Part shown: positions 57,799 to 64,000 of the stretch, piece after piece
Numbering within the stretch: position 1 is the stretch's first letter
How the letters are laid out: each line of letters opens with the position of its first letter
Assembly: GCA_964628685.1 (NCBI GenBank)
Contig: CAZVNM010000001.1
Location: forward strand, 496,001-560,000
Reading direction: 5' to 3'
Length of the DNA: 64,000 bases
Origin: CALMEC01 sp964628685
GTDB lineage: Bacteria; Actinomycetota; Thermoleophilia; Miltoncostaeales; Miltoncostaeaceae
Position numbers and translations under genes: made by a program
Notes under the pieces: generated by a model
What the model was told of the DNA's origin: nothing
Databases searched by the model: none
Seen by the model: the letters and a program-made list of their open reading frames with translations, nothing else

Positions 57799-58785
57799 TC
57801 ACCGCAGCTGCACGCTGCCCACCTCGTGGCCGACCGCCACGTGGAAGAAGTCGACGCCCATCCACTCCACCCCGTTGGTGGCGCCGTCGAACAGGAAGCC
57901 CAGCGACCCCGGGCGGCTCAGCACCACGAAGAAGAGCACCATGATCGCGATGTTGGCGATCCCCTCGAGCCCCGCCCGGATCGGGTGCGGCAGGTACGGG
58001 GCGATGATCCCGAAGCCGTCCAGGCCCGGCACCGGCAGCAGGTTGAGAAGCGCCGTGGCGAACTCGATCCAGGCGAGGTAGGTGAGCGCCTGACCGAGGA
58101 GGGGCTGTTCGCCCAGCGGGATCAGCTCGCCCAGGAAGACGTACTTGGCGAGCAGCAGGCAGACGATGCCGAAGACGATGTTGACCGCCGGCCCGGCCGC
58201 CGACACGAGCGCCTGCCGGTGGCGCGAGCGGATGTTGGCGCGGTCGATCCAGACGGCCCCGCCGGGCAGGCCGATGCCGCCCATCAGCAGGAACGCGATG
58301 GGGATGATCACCGAGAAGACCGGATCGAGGTACTTGCGCGGATCGAGGGTCAGGTACCCCTTGCCGAGGATCGAGTGGTCACCGCTGCGATAGGCGACGT
58401 AGGCGTGCGCCCATTCGTGCAGCGCGAGCGACACGATCCAGCCGACGACCACGGCGCTGAACGCCACCGCCCGCAGCGCCGGCGGCACCGGCTCGCCCAG
58501 CGACCACGACATCTGCGTCAGGACGATGCAGAGCGCCAGGAACGTGCCGAGCAGCGTCCAGAAGACCCACCCGGGACGACGCCGCCGGCGCGAGGCGACC
58601 GTCAGCTCCCGCGCGACGTTGGGAGCGGCCTTGGCCGCCGCCCCCACGCACTCCACGCACTGCATGCCCACCGCGGCCGTGCGCAGGCAGTCGGGGCACA
58701 TCGGCCGCTCGCAGCGGGTGCAGCTGAGAAGCGTCTCGCGACCGGGGTGGAACGTGCAGGTCGGCGTCGACCCGGACTCGCTCAT
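57799..58785 (-). CDS. site-2-type M50 metalloprotease with N-terminal zinc finger
   Basis: A 328-residue membrane protein. Residues about 8-50 form a B-box-like zinc finger (CTFHPGRETLLSCTRCERPMCPDC, then MQCVEC). Six membrane segments follow. HEWAH is the zinc-binding HExxH motif, and NLLPVPGLDG supplies the third ligand Asp. Short family-M50 proteins of this type cleave substrates within the membrane. The B-box fusion is also known with rhomboids; it presumably recruits a partner. ATG 58785 follows GGAGGAGG-like sequence. Confidence 0.92.
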   Translation of the reverse strand: MSESGSTPTCTFHPGRETLLSCTRCERPMCPDCLRTAAVGMQCVECVGAAAKAAPNVARELTVASRRRRRPGWVFWTLLGTFLALCIVLTQMSWSLGEPVPPALRAVAFSAVVVGWIVSLALHEWAHAYVAYRSGDHSILGKGYLTLDPRKYLDPVFSVIIPIAFLLMGGIGLPGGAVWIDRANIRSRHRQALVSAAGPAVNIVFGIVCLLLAKYVFLGELIPLGEQPLLGQALTYLAWIEFATALLNLLPVPGLDGFGIIAPYLPHPIRAGLEGIANIAIMVLFFVVLSRPGSLGFLFDGATNGVEWMGVDFFHVAVGHEVGSVQLR

Positions 58786-58826
58786 GTGTTGGCCTCCTCC
58801 ATGACGCGTCCGGGGGATTTCACAGG

Positions 58827-58917
58827 CGGAGAGGGAGGGATTCGAACCCTCGAACCGGGTTCATGCCCGGTTACCCACTTAGCAGGCGGGCGCTTTCAGC
58901 CTCTCAGCCACCTCTCC
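58827..58917 (-). tRNA. tRNA-Ser (anticodon GCT)
   Basis: 91 bases with a long variable arm. Acceptor GGAGAGG/CCTCTCC, anticodon stem CCCGC/GTGGG (one G-U pair) with loop CTGCTAA, discriminator G, no encoded CCA. It reads AGC/AGU. Confidence 0.94.
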
Positions 58918-58928
58918 GCGTGGACCAC

Positions 58929-58935
58929 TATGGTA
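58929..58935. promoter_or_regulatory. shared, overlapping -10 boxes of divergent tRNA-Ser genes
   Basis: TATGGTA reads TATGGT on the plus strand (toward tRNA-Ser TGA) and TACCAT on the minus strand (toward tRNA-Ser GCT). The two genes are only 34 bases apart, so they share one promoter core. Confidence 0.5.
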
Positions 58936-58951
58936 ACGATTCTCCGCGCGC

Positions 58952-59041
58952 GGAGGGGTGGCAGAGCGGTCGAATGCAACGGTCTTGAAAACCGTCAGGG
59001 GTTCACGCCCCTCGAGGGTTCAAATCCCTCCCCCTCCGCCA
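58952..59041 (+). tRNA. tRNA-Ser (anticodon TGA), CCA encoded
   Basis: 87 bases plus CCA. Acceptor GGAGGGG/CCCCTCC, anticodon stem ACGGT/ACCGT with loop CTTGAAA, long variable arm, discriminator G, then CCA at 59039-59041. It reads UCA. The only tRNA in the window with encoded CCA. Confidence 0.94.
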
Positions 59042-59224
59042 TTTCGATCCCGCCGAACCCCTTGGGCGGCCGCGTGCCGGTGGGACACCTGCGACGTCAT
59101 CCGAGCACCGGCACCCGCCATCGCACCGTCCGAGACCGCGCACCCGCGGTGCCAGGCCCCGCCGACGGCGGTGGCCGTTGCGTGCGGCGTCGACGACACC
59201 GCACGAACGTTCCGCCTCACACGC

Positions 59225-59926
59225 TCAGCCGCGCCGCCCCATGAACGCCATCACGAAGTAGAGCAGCTGACCGAGCGCGGCCACGAAGCCGGCGATGTAG
59301 GTCCATGCCGCCGCCCGCAGCACGGCGCGCGCCGCCGGCACCTCGGACGACGCCAGGAGCCCCTGCCCCTGAAGCGACGCGAGTGCCCGCTTGGATGCGT
59401 CGAACTCGACCGGCAGGGTCACCAGCTGGAAGAGGACGACGATGGCGAAGAGCGCGATGCCGGCGAGCATGAGCCACCCGCCGATGTCGTTGCCCGAGTT
59501 CATCATCAGCAGGCCGCCGATGGCCGGGTAGATCCAGAAGCCCTGCGCGAACATGACCGGCTTCACGATCGCCTGACGGAAGCGCATGGGTCCGTAGCCC
59601 TGGGCGTCCTGGATGGCGTGGCCGGCCTCGTGCGCCGCGACGCCGAGCGCCGCCAGCGAGTTGGACTGGCCGACCGGCTCCGACAGCCGCAGGGTCTTGT
59701 CCCTGGGGTCGTAGTGGTCGGTGAGCTGCCCGGCGATCCCCTCGATCCGCAGCTCGGGCAGACCGGCGCTCTGCATGACGGCGGCGGCCGCCTGGGCACC
59801 GGTCATGCCGTTGACGGCCGAGACCTGGCTGTACTTGGCGAAGGTCGACTTGACCTTGAACTGCGCCCACAGGCCGAGCAGCAGGCCGGGGGCGGCGAAG
59901 AGGAAGAAGAGCGGATCGAAGACCAT
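59225..59926 (-). CDS. YugP-type membrane zinc metallopeptidase
   Basis: A 233-residue protein. HEAGHAIQDAQGYGPMRFR holds the zinc motif HExxH and is typical of the neutral zinc metallopeptidase YugP family (COG2738). Three to four membrane segments: one at the N-terminus, two in IYPAIGGLLMMN and LMLAGIALFAIVVLFQLVTL, one near the end. The substrate is unknown. TACCAT ends 7 bases before ATG 59926, indicating leaderless expression. Confidence 0.9.
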   Translation of the reverse strand: MVFDPLFFLFAAPGLLLGLWAQFKVKSTFAKYSQVSAVNGMTGAQAAAAVMQSAGLPELRIEGIAGQLTDHYDPRDKTLRLSEPVGQSNSLAALGVAAHEAGHAIQDAQGYGPMRFRQAIVKPVMFAQGFWIYPAIGGLLMMNSGNDIGGWLMLAGIALFAIVVLFQLVTLPVEFDASKRALASLQGQGLLASSEVPAARAVLRAAAWTYIAGFVAALGQLLYFVMAFMGRRG

Positions 59927-59932
59927 GTCCGA

Positions 59933-59938
59933 ATGGTA
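59933..59938 (-). promoter_or_regulatory. -10 box TACCAT, leaderless YugP-type gene
   Basis: Minus-strand TACCAT ends 7 bases before ATG 59926; no ribosome-binding site. Confidence 0.45.
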
Positions 59939-60217
59939 CCCGGCGACGGGTCACATCGAACCCGATCGCGTCGCCGCGTTCCCGGCGTGCGGGGATGCGT
60001 CGGACATGACATGTCGGAACGGCGATTCGCGGGTCGCCGTTCGCCCGTGGACCCGCACGTCCGTCGGACACACCCCCCCCGACCGACGCCACGTGTTCGC
60101 CGGTGCGCGTTCCGTCCGCGGGCTGGCCGACACCAACCGTCCGAGTCACTGCGCTCCGGGGCCACCGTCGCCCGTGATGCGGCCCTCCGGGCGGCGGCGC
60201 GTTGTCACCACTCCGAC
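59939..60217. other. intergenic region with two small palindromes, no gene seen
   Basis: GACATG-A-CATGTC at 60003-60015 and AACGGCGA...TCGCCGTT at 60018-60041 stand side by side. No coding frame is convincing. The rest is GC-rich with no clear signal. Confidence 0.45.
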
Positions 60218-60242
60218 ATGAATATAGCGCTGCTATATTCAT
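60218..60242. promoter_or_regulatory. 25-bp TetR operator overlapping a -10 box
   Basis: Perfect 11-base arms, ATGAATATAGC and GCTATATTCAT, around GCT. The right arm contains TATATT (60234-60239), the -10 box of the TetR gene, whose ATG 60247 lies 8 bases on. A bound repressor would shut off the whole TetR-ABC operon. Confidence 0.72.
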
Positions 60243-60246
60243 CGCC

Positions 60247-60849
60247 ATGGTGGTTGCCCGCACCGGCAGGCCTCCGGGCACGAGCGATTCGCGCGAGCGT
60301 CTGATCGACGCATGCTGGTCCCTCCTGACCGAGGCGGCAGCGGACGGTCCGCCACCGACGGTCGCCGCCATCTGCGCGCGGGCGGGCTGCACACCACCCA
60401 CGCTCTACCACCACTTCGGCGACCTGGACACGCTGCATCACGAGTCGTGTCGACGCGCCTTCACCGAGTGGGCCGAGGTGATCGAGGCCCAGGTCGACAC
60501 CGCCCACGATCCCGCCGAGCGCCTGCGACGGCGCGGCCACGCGTACGTGTCGTGGGGCGTCGCGCACCCGCAGGCGTATCGGGTGCTCTTCATCGACCCC
60601 CGGCCGGCGGCGTCGCCGGACGACGGCCTCGGCGCCGGCTTCGTGGCCCTCATGGCGGACGTGGCCGAGCTGTGCGGACGGACCCCGGACGACCCGCGGG
60701 TGCTCGAGATCAGCCTGGCGCACTGGGCCGCGGTCCACGGGCTCACCTGCATCGCCGTCCGCGAGACCGCGCTGCCGGCCGAGGTGCGGTGGTCGACGCT
60801 CAGGTTATTGGGGACGGCACTGCGAACACTGGGGACCGATGAGCACTGA
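60247..60849 (+). CDS. TetR-family repressor of the ABC exporter operon
   Basis: A 200-residue protein. The helix-turn-helix is PTVAAICARAGCTPPTLYHHFGDLDTLHHESC, followed by a TetR ligand domain with WGVAHPQAYRVLFIDPRP typical of actinobacterial TetR_C_13-like proteins. ATG 60247 is chosen because it lies 8 bases after TATATT; the earlier ATG 60202 lies upstream of the promoter. Its 3' end overlaps the ABC ATPase gene by 11 bases, so it is the first gene of the operon it probably controls. Confidence 0.9.
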   Translation: MVVARTGRPPGTSDSRERLIDACWSLLTEAAADGPPPTVAAICARAGCTPPTLYHHFGDLDTLHHESCRRAFTEWAEVIEAQVDTAHDPAERLRRRGHAYVSWGVAHPQAYRVLFIDPRPAASPDDGLGAGFVALMADVAELCGRTPDDPRVLEISLAHWAAVHGLTCIAVRETALPAEVRWSTLRLLGTALRTLGTDEH

Positions 60850-61798
60850 CCACGCCGGCGGGACCACCCTCGTGGTCAACGACCTGCACCGCAGCTTCGG
60901 CGATCTGCACGCCGTCGACGGGGTGTCGTTCGAGATCGCGCAGGGCGAGACCTTCGGCCTGCTCGGCCCCAACGGGGCGGGCAAGACCACCACCATCTCG
61001 ATGGTCTGCGGGCTGATCGCCCCCGACGCGGGGGACGTCACCGTCTGCGGCGAGCACGTGCGCCTGGGTCAGACCGACGGCAAGCGCCACATCGGCTACG
61101 TACCGCAGGACCTCGCCATCTATCCGGACATGAGCGGCCGGGACAACCTGCGCTTCTTCGCGCGCCTCTACGGCCTGCGGGGCGCGGAGGCCCAGACGCG
61201 CATCGGCGAGGTGCTCGAAATCGTCGGGCTGACAGATCGCGCGGAGGATCGCGCCGGCGACTACTCGGGTGGCATGAAGCGCCGGCTCAACATCGCCGCC
61301 GGCATGCTGCACCGCCCGCAGCTGCTCATCCTGGACGAGCCCACGGTGGGCATCGATCCACAGAGCCGCAACGCGATCCTGGAGGCCGTGGCGAACCTGG
61401 GCGAGGACGGCATGAGCGTCCTCTACACCACCCACTACATGGAGGAGGCCGAGCGCCTCTGCGCACGTGTGGCCATCATGGACCACGGACGGATCCTCGC
61501 CTCCGGCACCCGCCGCGAGCTCGTGGCGACCATCGGCGAGCACGACATCATCAGCTTCACCGTCCTGCGCGACGGCCCACGCGGCGCCGAGACGCTGGAC
61601 GGCGCCGACGGCGTCATCCGGGCGTCGAGCGGCACCGACCAGACCGTGGACTGCGTGGTCGAGAACGCCGCCGGCATGTTGCCCACGCTCCTGGCCCGGC
61701 TGTCGGAGGCGGGCCTGACGGTCCAGAACGTGCAGGTGCACGAGCCGAGCCTGGACGCGGTGTTCCTCCACATCACCGGCACGGCCCTGCGGGACTGA
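60839..61798 (+). CDS. ABC transporter ATP-binding protein, DrrA-like
   Basis: A 319-residue protein. Walker A is GPNGAGKTT, the Q-loop YVPQDLAIYPDMSG, the signature YSGGMKRRLNIAAGML, Walker B LLILDEPTVGID, and the switch His TTHYMEEAE. The C-terminal about 90 residues are the DrrA-type extension. It powers the two permeases downstream, probably as a drug or lipid exporter. Four bases separate it from the first permease. Confidence 0.93.
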   Translation: MSTDHAGGTTLVVNDLHRSFGDLHAVDGVSFEIAQGETFGLLGPNGAGKTTTISMVCGLIAPDAGDVTVCGEHVRLGQTDGKRHIGYVPQDLAIYPDMSGRDNLRFFARLYGLRGAEAQTRIGEVLEIVGLTDRAEDRAGDYSGGMKRRLNIAAGMLHRPQLLILDEPTVGIDPQSRNAILEAVANLGEDGMSVLYTTHYMEEAERLCARVAIMDHGRILASGTRRELVATIGEHDIISFTVLRDGPRGAETLDGADGVIRASSGTDQTVDCVVENAAGMLPTLLARLSEAGLTVQNVQVHEPSLDAVFLHITGTALRD

Positions 61799-61802
61799 GC
61801 CG

Positions 61803-62972
61803 ATGCGGGCGATCCTCGACATCTTCCTGCGCGACCTCGTCGCCCGGCTGCGGGACCGCTCCGCGATCGTGGTGGGGGTGCTGGCGCCGCTCGGTCTCAT
61901 CATCGTCCTGTCGCTCCTCGTGAAGGGCCCGGACGTGGAGAACCAGCCGATCGGGTATGTGCCGGCCGCCAGCGCCACACCCGCCGACCAGGTCCTGCGG
62001 GCGGGGGTCTTCCCGCAGATGGAGCGCGAGAAGATCATCACGGTGCACACCTACCGGGACCGCCCCACCCTGGAGGCTGCGCTCAACGACCAGACGATCG
62101 ACGCCGGGATCGTGGTGACCGCCGCGCCCGGTGGGAGGACGACGGTGGAGGCGGTCCGGCGAAGCGGGGCCGCCATCAGTGGATCCATCGCCGAGGGCAT
62201 CGCCCGCAACGTCGCGGCGCAGGTGAACGGGGTGGCGACGGTGCTCGCGTCGCTCGACGCGCTCGGGTGACCGCCGGCCGGGTCGCCGCAGGCCGCGCAG
62301 ACGCGCGTGGCGCTCGCCCTCGCCTCCGGGCCGGCGACCATGAGCGTGCGCGAGGCGCCCCAGGCCACCGGTGGCCTCAGCATCAGGACCCAGCTGGCGG
62401 CGGGCATGGCCACCTTCTTCCTGTTCTTCACCGTCCAGTTCGGGCTGCTGTCGCTCCTTCAGGAGCGCCGGCAGGGCACGCTCGCACGGCTGCTTGCGGC
62501 ACCCATCCGCCCCGCCCAGATCCTGGTGGCGAAGCTCCTCGTGAGCTTCGTCCTGGGGGTGGTGAGCATGGTCGTCCTCCTGGCGGTGTCGACGTTCCTG
62601 CTCGGCGCACGCTTCGGCTCACCGATCGGCGTGGCGCTCCTCGTCCTCGCCGGCGTCGCCGCGGCCACCGCGACGGTTGCGCTGGTGGTGGGGTTCGCCC
62701 GTGCCCCCGACCAGGCGGGCATGGCCCAGAGCATGGTGGCGCTGGTGCTCGGCATCCTGGGCGGGTCGTTCTTCTCGATGGCCCGGTCCGGGGGCATCGC
62801 CGCCGTCGTGACCAAGCTGACGCCGCACTACTGGTTCAACGAGGGCCTGGTGCGGATGACCGGCGGTGAGGGTTGGACCGCCGCGTTCGTCCCGATGGGG
62901 ATGCTCCTCCTGTTCGCCGCCATCGTGGGGGTACCCGGCGTTCTCCTCGCCCGACGGACGGTGCGCCCGTGA
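61803..62972 (+). pseudogene. ABC-2 type permease interrupted by an in-frame TGA
   Basis: Residues 1-155 (MRAILDIFLRDLVARLRDRSAIVVGVLAPLGLIIVL, then the extracellular domain) stop at TGA 62268-62270. The same frame continues without shift and encodes the remaining five membrane segments: SIRTQLAAGMATFFLFFTVQFGLLSLLQERRQGTLARLLAAP, ALVVGFARAPDQAGMAQSMVALVLGILGGSFF, and so on to 62972. GTG 62307 could restart translation. Together the parts give a normal-length ABC-2 permease of about 389 codons. A nonsense mutation, sequencing error or split protein are the options. Confidence 0.82.
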
Positions 62973-64000
62973 ACGCCGTCGCCGCCATCGTGCGGGCGAA
63001 CCTGCGCCGCATGCGAAACGACCGCTCCAACATCTTCTTCATCGTGGTGCTGCCGCTCCTCATCGTGTTCGCGCTGGGGACGGCCATCGCCGGGTCCGCC
63101 GGAAGCACCCTGCTCGGCGTGGTCGACCCGCACCCCACGCAGGAGTCCAACGCGGTCCGCACGGCGCTCGCGGGATCGAAGGATGTGTCGGTCGAGAGCG
63201 TCGCGACCGCCAAGGAACTGCGCGACAGGGTGGCGCGGGGCCTCCTGGACGCCGGTTGGGTGGTGCACAGGAGCGGCATCGGGCCCGACCGGGTCACCAC
63301 GCTCGACTGGGTGAGCGGCGTCAACCCGGACGGCGCGGGCCTGCAGGCCGCCGCCGCGGACGCCGCCCGCGTCGAGAGCCTCCGCCACCGTGCGGTGCAG
63401 ATCGTTGCGTCCGACGCCGGCGTGGACCTGGACCGGGCGCGCGCCGCGGTGGACCGGGCGGCGCCCGCCGCGTCGACCACCGACACCCGCACCGGTGAGA
63501 TCGCGCGCGACCGCGGCAACGAGCCCGCGGCCATCCGCGGCATCCTGGCCGCCGGACAGCTCGCGCTGTTCATGTTCCTGACGTCGCTCTTCGGCGCCTC
63601 GGCGCTCCTTCTCAGCCGCCAGTACGGGGTCACGCAGCGCACCCGGGCCGCACCCGTCTCCAACAGCGCGATCATCGCCGGCGAGGCGCTCAGCCGCTAC
63701 CTGGTGGCGCTCATCCAGGCGGCGATCATCCTGGTGGGAAGCTCGCTCATGTTCGGCGTCGACTGGCGCTCACCCGTCACCGTCATCGCCCTCTGCGCCG
63801 CCATGGCGCTCGTGGGAAGCGGCGTCGCGATGATCCTCGGCACCATCGGCCGCAGCGAACAGCAGGTCGGCGCGCTCGCCATGCTGCTCGGCCTGGTCAT
63901 GGCGGCGCTCGGCGGATCGATGCAGCCCCTGGAGTTCTTCCCCGACACCATGCGCACGATCGCTTTCGCCGTCACGCCGCACGCGTGGATGAACGACGCC
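62969..64000 (+). CDS. ABC-2 type permease, 3' end beyond window
   Basis: 344 codons are open to the window edge with no stop. GTG 62969 overlaps the stop of the first permease (GTGA). RNDRSNIFFIVVLPLLIVFALGTAIAG is the first membrane segment. An extracellular domain follows, and IRGILAAGQLALFMFLTSLFGASALLLSRQYGVTQRTRAAPVS starts the membrane core. PLEFFPDTMRTIAFAVTPHAWMNDA is near the usual C-terminal end, so little is missing. It should form a heterodimer with the preceding permease. Confidence 0.88.
   Translation, partial: MNAVAAIVRANLRRMRNDRSNIFFIVVLPLLIVFALGTAIAGSAGSTLLGVVDPHPTQESNAVRTALAGSKDVSVESVATAKELRDRVARGLLDAGWVVHRSGIGPDRVTTLDWVSGVNPDGAGLQAAAADAARVESLRHRAVQIVASDAGVDLDRARAAVDRAAPAASTTDTRTGEIARDRGNEPAAIRGILAAGQLALFMFLTSLFGASALLLSRQYGVTQRTRAAPVSNSAIIAGEALSRYLVALIQAAIILVGSSLMFGVDWRSPVTVIALCAAMALVGSGVAMILGTIGRSEQQVGALAMLLGLVMAALGGSMQPLEFFPDTMRTIAFAVTPHAWMNDA

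Noticed and set aside
62268..62270. TGA in the ABC permease as selenocysteine.
   Set aside because: No selenocysteine insertion hairpin is evident, permeases of this type are not selenoproteins, and a Cys is not expected there.

Overview
The window comes from a very high-GC bacterial chromosome, almost certainly an actinomycete in the broad sense. An early-branching class such as Thermoleophilia (Solirubrobacterales-like) is my best guess, but it is inferred from gene content and not proven. Supporting signs are dense GTG starts, start/stop overlaps of the ATGA and GTGA type, many start codons lying 7-8 bases after a TANNNT -10 box (probable leaderless mRNAs), a class-E succinate dehydrogenase with an HdrB-like subunit, a DUF3054 protein and a sortase-type surface protein. 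No phage genes, insertion sequences, CRISPR array or rRNA were seen.

Layout. 1-2183: two tandem secreted SpoIID-NlpC/P60 wall hydrolases, the first cut by the window edge. 2324-4590: a family 2 glycosyltransferase and a TetR/hydrolase divergent pair around one operator. 4591-5117: a gene-poor gap with three copies of a REP-like palindrome. 5118-7224: TCA genes mdh and icd. 7379-10500: LysR, a methyltransferase, and an MFS exporter behind a palindromic operator. 10632-14177: sdhA-sdhB-sdhE. 14418-17786: a FIST sensor with a diguanylate cyclase, then a small membrane-anchored protein. 17842-20068: asd and lysC. 20274-23746: an unusual glycosyltransferase, then an ArsR-SulP operon. 24169-24686: a non-coding array of about 2.4 tandem repeats of about 222 bp carrying large palindromes. 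24842-30600: uppP, an MFS protein, and a DNA-maintenance cluster in transcription order tRNA-Val, small membrane protein, SRP RNA, dnaX, ybaB, recR, PRC-barrel protein.

30761-35226: a sortase fused to four Ig-like repeats, a TagD-like cytidylyltransferase, and a Tat-exported beta-helix protein. 35233-45248: one tightly overlapping minus-strand exopolysaccharide operon, with a fibrinogen-like secreted protein, CDP-alcohol phosphatidyltransferase, GT2, Wzy, Wzx, a Wzz-like protein with a P-loop-less kinase remnant, and an ALG14/ALG13 pair. Divergent to it is the priming glycosylphosphotransferase (45498-47070), broken by a one-base frameshift. 47127-60000: housekeeping genes (GNAT, HIT, tadA, corA, VanW, acuI, site-2 protease, YugP-type protease) with five tRNA genes. 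All four serine isoacceptors lie here as two divergent pairs. 60247-64000: a TetR-ABC exporter operon whose first permease is split by an in-frame TGA; the second permease runs off the window.

The genes fall into three working themes. One is the cell envelope and surface (wall hydrolases, UppP, VanW, sortase, polysaccharide operon). One is central metabolism (mdh, icd, sdhABE, lysC-asd). One is transport under local repressors (MFS, SulP, ABC). Start sites were chosen from Shine-Dalgarno motifs, -10 spacing, signal peptides and overlap with the preceding stop codon. Functional calls rest on motifs read by eye; no database search was possible.
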